Counted from the stretch's first letter, positions 34,249 through 45,088 are shown. The stretch: 64,000 nucleotides of DNA from Sedimentibacter sp. (GCA_018436705.1 JAHDLA010000004.1:372001-436000); one strand, 5' to 3'. Notes: generated by a model from the letters alone, not told the origin. Translations and numbers: made by a program.

Positions 34249-36459
34249 TTATTCATTTTCAAGCAATCTGATTAAACATAGTGCTGTAGAATTTAGAGAA
34301 AGTGACTGCTTAAGTAAGAATTCATCTTCTACATGCACAATTTCCATAGATACAGAAGGGTTGTTTGCTCCTTCTAGATAGCTGATTACATCATTATCCA
34401 CATATGTTAAGTCAACCTTTTTCCAAGTTCGATAAGTAGATCCGTTCTCTTTATCCATATATAGCCTTTTTATTTGATATTTTCCTCTTGGGAGCCCAGC
34501 AATTGTTAACTGAACGTTGCAATTGTACCGTTCTTTCCTAATGTTTTCTAATGATTCAAAAGGATCCATGTAACGTGGATGATATAACAAAGCAACATAA
34601 CAGCCTTTGCTTTGGCGTGTCAACAAAACTCCTTCTTTATCAAGTATAATTTCATTCCCTAACTTGCCTATTGCTCGTGCAACAAAAAATAAGGAACGCT
34701 TAATTTGCTTATACAAATACAATGACAACGGTTGAGTTATTAATTTTTCCGGCTGCAAATGGTCCTTCAAATTTAATTGAAGTGTCAAACCTTCCACTTG
34801 GCTCTTTAAACTTAAAATTGTGTGCGTTATAAGCGCAGTCCTGTGAAATTCTCCGGCTTCAACGGCAGAGCGACCGGTAAGAGTATTCCATTTAGAAAAC
34901 CAAATAGGCGAATCTATATTATTTTGTTTCATCCATATTTTTAGTTTTGCCACTGTATGCAAATGAAAATTTCTTTGAAACTGCTCAAAGGATACCGCAT
35001 CCATAGGCGTCATTGCATCGTTTGGATTTGATTCAGTAGTCACAAATTTGCAGATTTTCTTCAAAAAACCTTCGTCAAATCCATACATATCATCTGCCAT
35101 CATATCAGATGTGATTTTTATCCCTGTGTACGCATTTGGAACTACATTCTTTAAATTTTCATATATATTTTGAAGTTTTTCCTTATGTTCTTGTGATTTG
35201 ATGATGAATTCAACCCTCCATTTTCCTAAGTATTCACTTCCAAAATACTTGCAAATATCATGCAGTAAAGTCTCATCTAAATCATCACGCTCTATATCAA
35301 TTCTAACCCACGGCACTATGCCCCAATCCCTTAGCCTTGTCAATAAGTTTAATGCGTCATAAAAGCTAAATATACTTGTAATATATGATGGAGAAAACAA
35401 ATTATCAAAAGATAGATACTTTATATGTATCTCTTCTTTAGCTCTTATAAGCTGACTTTCTAAATCCTTTATCATGAGGAAATGTAACTGACCAACATCT
35501 ACGCAAAATTCCGGAAGAACCAGAGGTGAAAGGTTTGCATTGTTGAGCTGCACCTTCCACATACTAATGTCTTTTGGTGGTTCCTCGTAAGCATCCATAA
35601 ATTTTAGCAAAGTGCTTAAAGGATCATCTGAATCAGTTTTTAAGAAAAAATTATTGCTATCAAAATCTTCTTTATCATGAAATTTTATCCGATACTCCTT
35701 TGGCGTGCATTGAAATTTATTGACAAATAAATTATTGAATGCCCCCACACTGGAGAAACCGTGAGATAAGGCAATTCTAGTTACAGATAGAGAAGAAAGA
35801 CGCAAGTCATCCTTTGCATTTTCCAGTCTCAATGTATTTAGGTATCCAGAAAACGTAATCCCAATTTCCTTTTTAAACAGCCTTGATAAATATTCAGGAG
35901 AAATATAAAACTCCTTTGAAACACTTTTCAACGTTAAGGATTGAGCATAGTGTTCCTGCATATATTCAGCTATTTTCCCCAAACGTTTTGGAATCACATT
36001 TTTTTCTGCAGTTAAAACAGCTTGCTTAAAATGAAGCTTTAAAATGTAAAGTATCTGTAAAAGTTCAGAAGACATCAGGAGCAAAAATCCGTCGTCACCG
36101 CGGTAATAAAGCAAAGCCATCCTCATTATTCTGCGGCGCAATGAATCATAAAGAGGCTCAGTAGCCTCATTAGAAAGACTCGAATCACAGCTGTATCGCT
36201 CTTTTGTTACTCCTATAACCAATTGGTTCAGTAAACTTCTGTTAGGATTTACAATCAAAACAATGTTTGATATAGAGCCTCTCAATGTATATAAGTCTCC
36301 ATGATTTATAAGTGCAATGTGGTTTTCTAAAAGTTCAATATTCTTGCTTGGGCTTTTTAGAGTAACACTTCCCTTTAAAACAAGCAAAAATGTCAAACCG
36401 TCAGAAAATTGGTTAGTCATATGCTGTATATTTCCTAGGCGTATTGTAAACTTTTCCAT
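34249..36459 (-). CDS. AraC family regulator fused to a GH39-like domain
   Basis: 736 aa. Residues 1-150 resemble an AraC-type cupin sensor. About 165-270 contain two helix-turn-helix motifs (LTLKSVSKEFYISPEYLSRL, then SVTRIALSHGFSSVGAFN). About 290-736 resemble a GH39/xylosidase-type TIM barrel plus a C-terminal beta domain (KMQNNIDSPIWFSKWNT-like and RKERYNCNVQLTIAGLP segments). In such one-piece regulators the sugar hydrolase fold is usually thought to sense rather than cleave. Convergence of sugar sensing with the flanking importer and capA operon is suggestive. GAGAGGTG Shine-Dalgarno. Confidence 0.85.
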   Translation of the reverse strand: MEKFTIRLGNIQHMTNQFSDGLTFLLVLKGSVTLKSPSKNIELLENHIALINHGDLYTLRGSISNIVLIVNPNRSLLNQLVIGVTKERYSCDSSLSNEATEPLYDSLRRRIMRMALLYYRGDDGFLLLMSSELLQILYILKLHFKQAVLTAEKNVIPKRLGKIAEYMQEHYAQSLTLKSVSKEFYISPEYLSRLFKKEIGITFSGYLNTLRLENAKDDLRLSSLSVTRIALSHGFSSVGAFNNLFVNKFQCTPKEYRIKFHDKEDFDSNNFFLKTDSDDPLSTLLKFMDAYEEPPKDISMWKVQLNNANLSPLVLPEFCVDVGQLHFLMIKDLESQLIRAKEEIHIKYLSFDNLFSPSYITSIFSFYDALNLLTRLRDWGIVPWVRIDIERDDLDETLLHDICKYFGSEYLGKWRVEFIIKSQEHKEKLQNIYENLKNVVPNAYTGIKITSDMMADDMYGFDEGFLKKICKFVTTESNPNDAMTPMDAVSFEQFQRNFHLHTVAKLKIWMKQNNIDSPIWFSKWNTLTGRSAVEAGEFHRTALITHTILSLKSQVEGLTLQLNLKDHLQPEKLITQPLSLYLYKQIKRSLFFVARAIGKLGNEIILDKEGVLLTRQSKGCYVALLYHPRYMDPFESLENIRKERYNCNVQLTIAGLPRGKYQIKRLYMDKENGSTYRTWKKVDLTYVDNDVISYLEGANNPSVSMEIVHVEDEFLLKQSLSLNSTALCLIRLLENE

Positions 36460-36732
36460 GCCTATTCACCTCTCAATAATGCAGCGTTGGGCGCAAGCAA
36501 AATTAATTTATCATTTTACTAGAAAAGTAATTAAAGTGTCTATAAATAATTTCATTATACCTGCATGCAGGCGGTACTGCAACTTATAATGTACTTTTCT
36601 TCCATTTTTAGTTTTTGATTATGCCTATAAAGATACAAAAGAGGAGGTCAAGCAAAGCAATTGGCGCCTTAATGGAAAAAGTTATTCTAAAAAGATACCA
36701 CTTTTTATAAACAACATGCTAACAGAAAAGAT

Positions 36733-37776
36733 TTACTGTTCTTTTAATATCACCACATCATTATCTCCGAAGGATATAAATATTTTTTCTCCAACAACCA
36801 AAGTATGATGTTCCGACGCATTAAGCTCATCAAGAGAAATATTCTCCTGTCCAATTTTTATCTGATAACGGGTTATAAGCCCCAATTCTTCTTTAAAATC
36901 TACCACACCTTCAACTTCGCCTTTATATTTGTCTATATGAAGATGTTCCGGACGAATCATCGCAGTAACTGTTTCGTCATTTATATCATTTTTAATATTT
37001 ATTTTTTTATTGAAAACATTTATATATTTCATTTTGCTATTGTTTTGTACTTGACAGTTAAACAAATTTGCCTGACCAACAAAACTTGCTACAAAGGAAT
37101 TTTTAGGATTTCTATAAATTTCATTTGGTGATGCACACTGCTGTATTTCTCCTTTGTTCATAACCGTAATGCGGTCTGCAATGGACATAGCCTCTTCCTG
37201 GTCATGAGTTACATAAATGCTTGTAATACCCAGTTCTCGCTGTAGTTTTTTTATACTTTGCCTCATGGACACTCTTAATTTTTCATCAAGATTTGATAGA
37301 GGTTCATCAAATAGCAGTATGTCAGGCTTTATTACCAAAGCTCGAGCCAGTGCAACTCTTTGTCTTTGTCCACCTGATAATTCCTGTATCTTTCTTTTTT
37401 CTAAGCCTTCAAGCTCCACACTTTTAATTATTTTTGCTACCATTTCGCTAATTTTGGAAGTGGGAAGTTTTCTAACTTTCAACCCAAAAGAAATATTCTC
37501 TTCAACATTTAAATGAGGAAACAATGCATAGTTTTGAAAAACCATTGCCGTATTTCTTTTTTGAGGTGGAAAACTGCTTACATCAACATCATTAAAGAGT
37601 ATTTTTCCTTGGGTTATTGAAATAAGACCTGCAATCATTCGTAATAAAGTTGTTTTTCCACAGCCTGACGGTCCTAATAGTACCATTATCTCTCCGTCTT
37701 CAATTTTCATAGAAACATCTTTTACAACCTGAGTATTTTCATAGGTCTTACATATGTTCTCCAATTTAATTTTCAT
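36733..37776 (-). CDS. ABC importer ATPase, FbpC/PotA type
   Basis: 347 aa. Walker A GPSGCGKTT near residue 36, Q-loop VFQNYALFPH, signature LSGGQRQRVALARAL, Walker B ILLFDEPLSNLDE and IYVTHDQEEAMS. The C-terminus (about 240-347) is a TOBE-type domain. Overlaps the permease by 11 nt. GGGGGTGA Shine-Dalgarno. Confidence 0.93.
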   Translation of the reverse strand: MKIKLENICKTYENTQVVKDVSMKIEDGEIMVLLGPSGCGKTTLLRMIAGLISITQGKILFNDVDVSSFPPQKRNTAMVFQNYALFPHLNVEENISFGLKVRKLPTSKISEMVAKIIKSVELEGLEKRKIQELSGGQRQRVALARALVIKPDILLFDEPLSNLDEKLRVSMRQSIKKLQRELGITSIYVTHDQEEAMSIADRITVMNKGEIQQCASPNEIYRNPKNSFVASFVGQANLFNCQVQNNSKMKYINVFNKKINIKNDINDETVTAMIRPEHLHIDKYKGEVEGVVDFKEELGLITRYQIKIGQENISLDELNASEHHTLVVGEKIFISFGDNDVVILKEQ

Positions 37777-39442
37777 GCTGAATCACCCCCATAAACTTGT
37801 CTGTTATACTTTTTCTGTTAAGAATGACATAAAACACTCCCATTAAAACCAATGTAACAAAGGACAGCAGCAGTGCCAATGTAGCAGGAACTCCTATAGC
37901 AGAATGAGTTATTGATTGAAATATAACCTGTACTGCAACTTTGTTTTTTGGAAGTATTAAAAATATTATAGCCCCCAAAGTTGTCATTGTGCTTGAAAAT
38001 ATTTTTAAATATGATGCAGCTACTGCTTCCGTTAAGAGAGGCATAAGCACAAGCCTGAATGTTTTTATTTTACCAGCTCCAAGATTATACGAAGCATCTT
38101 CTAGGTCAGGGTCAATGTGTTCCAACAGAGCATACCCAGATTTCATTGCCACATTTAATGATCTAGCTATACAAATAAAATATATAATAACACTTGTACC
38201 AAGTATAACCCATGGTGACAAATTTGGTAATATATATTTCCCTACTCCAAATATTGGATGCTTAAACGTAACAAGATATCCTATGCCAAACAAAATACCT
38301 GGAACCGCAGCTGGAAAAACGCCAATAAAATCTACAACTACAGGCACTATTATTTTTTTTCTGTTAATTATGTAGGATAATACAACCCCCATAAATGATG
38401 CTGTCAAAGCAGTAACAAAAGATAATTTAACACTGTTAACAAATGGCCGAAGGTTCATAGAAAGCGCCTCTCTCACATGATCTAATGTCAATGTGTAATC
38501 ATATCCCCAATTTTTTGTTAATGCTCCAATAACTATGAAGCCAAATTTAATTATAAAAAATGACACAAAACATAAGGTGCAGAAAATAAGCGCCACTTTT
38601 ATAGGTTTACTCACATTTTCGTACACTATATCCCTTTCATTAGATGCATCTGAAAAATAGCTTTTTCTGGTGCTGAAATGCCTTTGAGCAAAAAATGCCG
38701 CAGCGCATGGTATTAACAAAATCATTCCTGAAACTGCTGCGCTTTTCATATTGTACACTCCTGTTATCTGTACATACAAATCTGATGCAAGGGTGGAAAA
38801 TTTACCACCTATCATAAGAGGAGTTGTAAAATCAGCCATGGAAGATAAAAAAACAAGCAAAGCCGCAGATGTAATCTCAGGAATCATCATTGGAAGAGTT
38901 ATTTTAAATAGTATGGTACTTTCAGATGCTCCAAGATTTCTGGCTGCCTGCTCAATTGTTGTATCTACATTTTTAATTGAACTAGAAATAAGAATGTAAG
39001 CATATGTTACAAGTGACAGAACCTGCAAAATAACAATGCCCTGCCATCCGTATGGACTTACACTTAAGTGTAGTATTTTGTATGTTATAAGTCCCCTGCT
39101 TCCAAAAAGCATAATAAATGCAATTGCTCCCACGAAAGCAGGATTCACCAAAGGCAGAAGCATAAGAACTCTCAATATGCCTATTCCCTTAAATTGCATT
39201 CTCCTTAAACAAAATGTTATAATAATTCCAAAGAAAACAGAAATGGCTGTTACAACAGAAGAAACAAACAAACTGTTCAATAAAAGTTTAATTACTCTCT
39301 CTGCTAGTTTCTGATCAAAAAAAGACAAATCACCAGAAAATCCGTATATAATTACACTTACAATAGGTAAAAAACAAAAATAAACCAAAAAAACAATTAA
39401 GAGCATCTGTATTAATTTAATGTAATTAAAATGTCTTATCAA
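37766..39442 (-). CDS. ABC importer permease with two fused membrane domains
   Basis: 558 aa, about 12 membrane helices and two BPD_transp_1 domains. Each half has an EAA loop: EQAARNLGASESTILFKITL and EDASYNLGAGKIKTFRLVLM. Fused permeases of this size occur in ferric-iron, 2-aminoethylphosphonate and hexose-phosphate importers. Separated from the binding protein gene by 86 nt carrying a long hairpin. Confidence 0.92.
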   Translation of the reverse strand: MIRHFNYIKLIQMLLIVFLVYFCFLPIVSVIIYGFSGDLSFFDQKLAERVIKLLLNSLFVSSVVTAISVFFGIIITFCLRRMQFKGIGILRVLMLLPLVNPAFVGAIAFIMLFGSRGLITYKILHLSVSPYGWQGIVILQVLSLVTYAYILISSSIKNVDTTIEQAARNLGASESTILFKITLPMMIPEITSAALLVFLSSMADFTTPLMIGGKFSTLASDLYVQITGVYNMKSAAVSGMILLIPCAAAFFAQRHFSTRKSYFSDASNERDIVYENVSKPIKVALIFCTLCFVSFFIIKFGFIVIGALTKNWGYDYTLTLDHVREALSMNLRPFVNSVKLSFVTALTASFMGVVLSYIINRKKIIVPVVVDFIGVFPAAVPGILFGIGYLVTFKHPIFGVGKYILPNLSPWVILGTSVIIYFICIARSLNVAMKSGYALLEHIDPDLEDASYNLGAGKIKTFRLVLMPLLTEAVAASYLKIFSSTMTTLGAIIFLILPKNKVAVQVIFQSITHSAIGVPATLALLLSFVTLVLMGVFYVILNRKSITDKFMGVIQHEN

Positions 39443-39468
39443 AATATCACTGCTCCTTTAATAATAAA

Positions 39469-39508
39469 CAAGCTGTGAAAAGGAATCATAAATTCCATGC
39501 ACAGCTTG
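39469..39508 (-). promoter_or_regulatory. Intercistronic hairpin between binding protein and permease
   Basis: CAAGCTGTG/CACAGCTTG (9 bp) with an inner GGAAT/ATTCC stem. No run of Us follows, so more likely an mRNA-stabilising structure than a terminator, favouring excess binding protein. Confidence 0.55.
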
Positions 39509-39528
39509 AATATTATATTAATCTATTT

Positions 39529-40626
39529 CTATTTACTAACTTTTTCGTTCCATTTTGAAAGAATGTCATCACGTTCAGATGCATTGGCTTTGAAATCTGT
39601 AGGGAAAAGTTCAATTTCCTTTAGGCTTAAAATTCCTTCTGGAGCAGGTACATCATCACGTACCAGCAAAGCATTCTGAGCCTTACCTACTTCTTCAAGT
39701 CCTTTTGTTGACAACAACCAATCTATGAACACTTTTGCAGCTTCCGGATTTTTACATCCTGATAATATTGCAACAGGTTGTGGCCACCATCCTGTACCGT
39801 CTTCTGGATAAATTACTTTAACCTGAGGGTTGTTTTCTTCTAAGCTTTTATCACCAGTTCCTGCATTTATTCCTACAGCTGCTTCACCTGCAATAACATT
39901 TTTTCCAGGGTCGCTTCCTCTTGCTGTAAAAAATGGAACTTGAGCTATTAATTTGTCAAGATAGTTCCAGCCTTCCTCTTCTCCTCTTGTTTGAAGAATT
40001 GCACTAACAGTGTTGTAAGCTGTTCCTGAAGATGCAGGATCAGACATTGAAACCAAACCATTCAACTCCGGTTGAAGCAGGTCGTCCCACTTTGAAGGAA
40101 TCTCTAATCCAAGTTCTTCTATTATTTCTGTGTTAACAACCCAATTAACAACTGTAAGAGATGTACCGTACCAATATCCGTCAGCATCTTTCATCCCGTC
40201 AGAAATATTTTCAGATTCTCCTGATACATATGATTCAAGCAGACCATTCTCAGCTGCACTAATAAATGCATCAGCTCCTCCAGTAAACCATATATCAGCA
40301 ACAACTACCCCTGAATCTTTTTCGTTTTGAATTCTTTGCAGAATCTCGCCGTTTTTCATTGTAAGATTTTCAACCTTTATTCCTGTATCCGCAGTAAATG
40401 CATCGAGAACAGGAATAATAGCATCAGTTACTCCATACAGATTCAATGTTACATCCTTCATTGATTCATCATAATGTGCTTTCCACGTTTCTTCATCACC
40501 TGAAACAGCTTCGCTCTCATTGTTTTGTGCTGGCTTTTCAACTTCTTCATTGTTTTCTGTTGAAGAACATCCTATTAAAGAAAAGATCATCAATACAGAA
40601 AGTAAAACAGATAATATTTTTTTCAT
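39529..40626 (-). CDS. ABC importer substrate-binding lipoprotein (FbpA/AfuA-like)
   Basis: 365 aa. Signal peptide with lipobox LMIFSLIGC, then a linker rich in Asn/Glu and a class II periplasmic binding fold (TLNLYGVTDAIIPVLDAFT, DIWFTGGADAFISAAENG, SDPASSGTAYNTVSAIL). It resembles iron(III) or hexose-phosphate binders; the Tyr cluster typical of iron binders is not obvious. A PHP phosphoesterase gene 59 nt upstream hints at an organophosphate substrate. GGAGG Shine-Dalgarno. Confidence 0.88.
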   Translation of the reverse strand: MKKILSVLLSVLMIFSLIGCSSTENNEEVEKPAQNNESEAVSGDEETWKAHYDESMKDVTLNLYGVTDAIIPVLDAFTADTGIKVENLTMKNGEILQRIQNEKDSGVVVADIWFTGGADAFISAAENGLLESYVSGESENISDGMKDADGYWYGTSLTVVNWVVNTEIIEELGLEIPSKWDDLLQPELNGLVSMSDPASSGTAYNTVSAILQTRGEEEGWNYLDKLIAQVPFFTARGSDPGKNVIAGEAAVGINAGTGDKSLEENNPQVKVIYPEDGTGWWPQPVAILSGCKNPEAAKVFIDWLLSTKGLEEVGKAQNALLVRDDVPAPEGILSLKEIELFPTDFKANASERDDILSKWNEKVSK

Positions 40627-40685
40627 TTTTTTCCTCCATAAACTGTTATGTTAAATTATAATAATACATAACTTCTTAGTTAACG

Positions 40686-41312
40686 CTAAAATTGCTCTAA
40701 AATTCTATAGCCGCCGCCTTCAAGAACTGCTGGTTTACATTGCCCGAGCTTTAACACATCAATGAATTCCTCCAAATTGTTTGCCCATTTAGGCAGCTTG
40801 GTTGCATATTTACCAAGTGTTTTTTCACTGTGAGAATCACTTGCACCTATTGCCTGCAGTCCTAAAATTTTACAATACTCTAATGCTTTTTGATTAGCCT
40901 TTAAATCTGTATTGCCATTTAGCACCTCAATTCCGTCCAAACCCTTAACATACAATAAATTTTCCTCTAAACCTCTGTTGTTGTTTCTGAAAGGATGAGC
41001 GCTGAAGCAAACACCGTTGAGTTCTTTTACATAATCAATGAACTGCTGTGCATCAAGCTTTTTGTCAGGAATTTTGTCAATTCCGAATGCTAAAATATCT
41101 CCTTGGTTTGTAAGGACTTCAACACCTACAAAAATAGGAAAATTAACTTCCTTAGAATATTTTTCAGCTGTTTCCTTAAGCCCCATACTGTCGTGATCAG
41201 TTATACAGACGCCATCTAAGCCTTTTTTTTTGGCACTTTCAACAATTTCTTTTAAGCTGTTTTTGCTATCTTTGGAAAATGTGCATTCATGAATGTGCAA
41301 ATCAACAAGCAT
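40686..41312 (-). CDS. PHP domain phosphoesterase
   Basis: 208 aa. N-terminal DLHIHECTFSKDSKNSL, the central CITDHDSMG, FVGVEVLTNQG, CFSAHPFRNN and SDSH motifs give the trinuclear metal site of PHP phosphatases. Cytosolic (no signal). First gene ahead of the FbpA/AfuA-like importer, consistent with hydrolysing an imported phosphate ester; this link is inference. AAAGGAA Shine-Dalgarno. Confidence 0.88.
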   Translation of the reverse strand: MLVDLHIHECTFSKDSKNSLKEIVESAKKKGLDGVCITDHDSMGLKETAEKYSKEVNFPIFVGVEVLTNQGDILAFGIDKIPDKKLDAQQFIDYVKELNGVCFSAHPFRNNNRGLEENLLYVKGLDGIEVLNGNTDLKANQKALEYCKILGLQAIGASDSHSEKTLGKYATKLPKWANNLEEFIDVLKLGQCKPAVLEGGGYRILEQF

Positions 41313-41467
41313 ATACTACTATTCCTTTCATAATAGAAATGTCATTATTTCTTTAAATACCATTAGAAAAGTTTATCATAGCAATAATAATATGTAAAAT
41401 TAAATAATTTCATCGCTGATTAATTATGTATAAATAAAAGTTATATTTGTTTTTATATTTTCATAAT

Positions 41468-41489
41468 AAAACTCCCTGTTGGGAGTTTT
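41468..41489 (-). terminator. Intrinsic terminator after the YyaL-like gene
   Basis: AAAACTCCC/GGGAGTTTT with a 4 nt loop, followed by ATTATG on the minus strand, just past the stop codon. Confidence 0.75.
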
Positions 41490-41494
41490 AGAGG

Positions 41495-43543
41495 TTACTT
41501 AATTTTAAGCTCTTTTTTCACTTCATCAAAATCTGTAATTGGAAGAGAACAATTCTTATTCTTACATATGTAAAATGTTGTTTTGTTATTCACCATTGAA
41601 TAGTTTTTTATATAGCCAATATGCTTTGAAACATTATCTGTATCCTTATAAGTAAATGCAACCACAGTAGTATTCACTATAGATAGACCGCTCATTTTCT
41701 TAAGGGTATTTTTTAAATCTTCTTCATCTTTTGCTATACATACAACCTCAACAGAGGGATATAGTTCATACATTACAGCCATCAACGCGAATGTATAGCC
41801 TGCAGGATACTTCACAATACTTCCTGACAAGAAATCAATTTGCTTTTTTGTCAGCTCTTCTATATTTTTATCTCCCGTTATTCTGGATAACCTGACCAAA
41901 TTGTATGCCGCAACTGAATTTCCAGAAGGAACAGCACCATCATAAGTGTCCTTTGGATTGTAAATAAGCTTCTCTCCGTACTTGCTTCCAAGAAAAAAGC
42001 CTCCATTTTCTTCATCCCAAAATAACTCGATCATTTTTTTATTTATGTCCAGCGCTTTTTTCAAATATACTATTTCAAAAGATGCTTCATAGAGATCAAT
42101 TAATGCCCACTCAATCATTGCATAATCTTCAAGCGTTGCATTTTCAAGGACTGAGCCGTCTTTATATCGTGCACACAAATATCCATTCTTATTTGTTAAT
42201 TCTTCATCAACAAACTTCATTGCCTTTTTAGCCGCATCAATATAGTCTTCATCTCCAAACACTCTATGAGCAACAGCAAATGCAGCAATCATCATGCCGT
42301 TCCATGAAGCAAGAATTTTATCGTCCTTGTGAAGAACAGTTCTAGTCTTTCTGTATTCAAAAACCTTTTTATTAAGTTCTTCAATTCTTTCATTAACATC
42401 ATAAAAGTCTTCTCTTTGAAGTAAATTAGGTATGCTTTTCCCTTCGAAATTTCCATTATGGGTAATACCATAATACTCATTAAAATACGTTCCATCCTCT
42501 CTGCCGAGAACTTTTATTATTTCATCCGGAGTAAAAACATAATACTTACCTTCCTCTCCTTCGCTGTCAGCATCCTGCGCAGAATAAAAACCTCCCTTTT
42601 CATGAGTCATTTCTTTAAGCACATATTTTAAGACCTTATCTGTTATACTCTTGTAAAGTTTTATATCTGTTGCAGCGTAGCCGTATGAATATGCAATAGC
42701 AAGAAGTGCATTATCGTAAAGCATTTTTTCAAAATGAGGAACAAGCCATCTGCTATCTGTTGAGTATCTTGAAAATCCGTTTCCAACATGATCGAACATT
42801 CCCCCTACAAACATGCTTTCAAGGGTTTTCTCAGCCATGAACAGAGCGTTGTGATCACCTTCAATAGCATAATAACTTAAAAGAAATAATAAATAGCTGG
42901 GTTGAGGAAATTTAGGGCTTTTCGAAAAACCCCCGTACTCCTCATCGAAATTTCTCTCAAGTATATTTGCAGCATCACTGATATTTTTCTTTGACAGAAC
43001 AGCTCCAGAAGTACTTTCATTTTCAATTGTTTTTATTTCTTGTGTTATTGCATTGCTTGATTCCACAAGCCTATCTTTTTGATGCTGCCATCTGTCAGCA
43101 ACAATTTCAAGCAATTCAATAAGTCCTGTCATTCCATACTTGTTTTTTTTCGGAATATATGTACCGGCAAAAAATGGTTTCTGCTGCGGTGTCATTATTA
43201 TTGTAAGAGGCCATCCTCCGCTTCCGGTAATTCTCTGAGCCACATTCATATAAACAGAATCAATATCCGGACGCTCCTCCCTATCTACTTTTATAGGAAC
43301 AAAATGTTTGTTTATAACTTCAGCTACTTCTTCATTCTCAAAAGATTCACCTTCCATTACATGGCACCAATGACAAGTTGAATAACCGATAGAGAGAAAA
43401 ACAGGCTTATCTTCTGAGTTTGCCTTTTCAAAAGCTTCATTACCCCATGGATACCAATCCACGGGATTATAGGCATGCTGTAATAGGTACGGAGACTTTT
43501 CATTTACCAATCTATTTGCTTTTGGTTGCATATTTTCTGACAT
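41495..43543 (-). CDS. Thioredoxin-domain protein of the YyaL/SPATA20 family
   Basis: 682 aa. Opens [20 protein letters not shown], then the thioredoxin-like site [16 protein letters not shown] near residue 57. The C-terminal two-thirds is an alpha/alpha six-barrel resembling N-acylglucosamine epimerases and cellulases ([33 protein letters not shown]). Length and domain order match the family. Cellular role is not established. Monocistronic with its own terminator; no clear partner nearby. Confidence 0.92.
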   Translation of the reverse strand: MSENMQPKANRLVNEKSPYLLQHAYNPVDWYPWGNEAFEKANSEDKPVFLSIGYSTCHWCHVMEGESFENEEVAEVINKHFVPIKVDREERPDIDSVYMNVAQRITGSGGWPLTIIMTPQQKPFFAGTYIPKKNKYGMTGLIELLEIVADRWQHQKDRLVESSNAITQEIKTIENESTSGAVLSKKNISDAANILERNFDEEYGGFSKSPKFPQPSYLLFLLSYYAIEGDHNALFMAEKTLESMFVGGMFDHVGNGFSRYSTDSRWLVPHFEKMLYDNALLAIAYSYGYAATDIKLYKSITDKVLKYVLKEMTHEKGGFYSAQDADSEGEEGKYYVFTPDEIIKVLGREDGTYFNEYYGITHNGNFEGKSIPNLLQREDFYDVNERIEELNKKVFEYRKTRTVLHKDDKILASWNGMMIAAFAVAHRVFGDEDYIDAAKKAMKFVDEELTNKNGYLCARYKDGSVLENATLEDYAMIEWALIDLYEASFEIVYLKKALDINKKMIELFWDEENGGFFLGSKYGEKLIYNPKDTYDGAVPSGNSVAAYNLVRLSRITGDKNIEELTKKQIDFLSGSIVKYPAGYTFALMAVMYELYPSVEVVCIAKDEEDLKNTLKKMSGLSIVNTTVVAFTYKDTDNVSKHIGYIKNYSMVNNKTTFYICKNKNCSLPITDFDEVKKELKIK

Positions 43544-43657
43544 GCTATCACCTTTCTTATAGTTTTTTTATATAGTTTACCACTGAAATAGCCTTACTAT
43601 TCACTATGCAAAATCTTAGCCTCCAAACTTTTATATTTCAAACAAAAGAAAATCCTA

Positions 43658-44890
43658 TCATATTTTAGATTTTGTATTTTTAACATTAGGGAGCATTAAA
43701 GCAGCAACTACAGCAGCAATAATGTTTCCTAAACTAGCAATTAAGAAAACAAATTTTGATGACTTAACCCATAATAATGCAACGAAAATTGGTACAAGTA
43801 ATCCTAAAGCATTACTAAAAGATGATAGAAATCCATAAATCAAAACACCATCATTTTCAGGAAAACAATCATAATAATAAGCAAATGATATTGGTGCAAG
43901 TGCATCTTTAATCATTGTTAGAAAGATGCCTGTAATAAAAAGTAATAAACTATTTGTAAAAGCAAATACTAATGCCGGAAAAACATCAAAAAACAAATCA
44001 AAAACATATATCCATTTTCTGCCCTTTGAATCTGAAAATTGCCCTAAAAAGAGTGCTATTATTGAATTTGAAATTGTAAGCACAGCAAATATTGACATTA
44101 CATCAGGTACTGAAATTCCCAGCTTTGTTCCTAAAAGTGGTAGAAAATTCATAGATGTATTATATATAATGGTGCATAAGTTGATTATAATAAAGGCTAT
44201 TAATTTTTTATCCCTGAATAAATAAAAATAATCAATTAACGTGTATTTTCTAATTATAGTATTTTTTTCTGGAACATTAGCCGTTCCTAAAGCTTTATCC
44301 TTAAAACTTTTATTTAGCTGTTTTATGGGTATAATTACAAGCAAAAATCCAAAACTAAAGATAAAGTATACTGCCTTAATATTAATTATATCTACTAAAA
44401 TTCCACCTAGATAAAGACCAAGAGATATCGACCCAAATAAAAACAAATCTCGTAATGCAAAATATTTACCTCTATTCTCCTTATCTATTTGATAGTTTAT
44501 AGTATTGCCTATAGAATAATTAAAAATGGTTCTGCCCGCAATAATCATTATAGATAATAAAATAGCAGAAGCTGCATTAATATTTAATACACTAATACAA
44601 AAAGAAGCTAAAAAACTAATAAACATCCCTACAATTGCAATAAAATACGGGCTAAATCTTGTTGACAAAAAAGAAATAAAAATTGGCAAAAAAATATGCA
44701 ATCCGTTGTTCACTGATAGGAATGTACCATAAATAGTTTCGCTAATTCCAGAATCATCAAACATAATAGGAATAATTTTTTCAATTGGACCATTAGATAA
44801 GAAAAAACAAAAATATATAAGATAAATTATGTTATATCTTCTATTAATTACAGGTTTATATAACTTTATTAAATTTATTCTGTCGATCAT
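43658..44890 (-). CDS. MFS transporter
   Basis: 410 aa, about 12 hydrophobic helices in two halves with a cytoplasmic loop near the middle (KDKALGTANVPEKNTIIRKY). A GQFSDSKGRKW segment fits the MFS motif A after helix 8. Substrate unknown; drug or sugar efflux possible. AAGGAG Shine-Dalgarno. Overlaps the small ORF upstream by 35 nt. Confidence 0.85.
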   Translation of the reverse strand: MIDRINLIKLYKPVINRRYNIIYLIYFCFFLSNGPIEKIIPIMFDDSGISETIYGTFLSVNNGLHIFLPIFISFLSTRFSPYFIAIVGMFISFLASFCISVLNINAASAILLSIMIIAGRTIFNYSIGNTINYQIDKENRGKYFALRDLFLFGSISLGLYLGGILVDIINIKAVYFIFSFGFLLVIIPIKQLNKSFKDKALGTANVPEKNTIIRKYTLIDYFYLFRDKKLIAFIIINLCTIIYNTSMNFLPLLGTKLGISVPDVMSIFAVLTISNSIIALFLGQFSDSKGRKWIYVFDLFFDVFPALVFAFTNSLLLFITGIFLTMIKDALAPISFAYYYDCFPENDGVLIYGFLSSFSNALGLLVPIFVALLWVKSSKFVFLIASLGNIIAAVVAALMLPNVKNTKSKI

Positions 44891-45044
44891 ATTTCTCCTT
44901 TATATCTCTTTCAAGTATCTTATCGCTTAATGAAACTTTTTCCAGAGCACTTTTAGCAAATTTTATTTTTTCATTCTTATTAATAAAACTTTTCACTATA
45001 TAATAGGAGAATAACAGCATTGTTAAATACGGTATCTTTTTCAA
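44856..45044 (-). CDS. Small hypothetical protein
   Basis: 62 aa with a possible TTG start and a poorly placed Shine-Dalgarno (AAGGAG about 15 nt upstream). An internal ATG eight codons in also lacks one. N-terminal hydrophobic stretch, then a charged Lys/Glu helix. Overlaps the start of the MFS gene. May be real or chance; no recognised family. Confidence 0.35.
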   Translation of the reverse strand: MKKIPYLTMLLFSYYIVKSFINKNEKIKFAKSALEKVSLSDKILERDIKEKYDRQNKFNKVI

Positions 45045-45088
45045 TTAACGCAAAATCTTCTCCTTCTTCCTTTAGTGTTTTTAATCGT

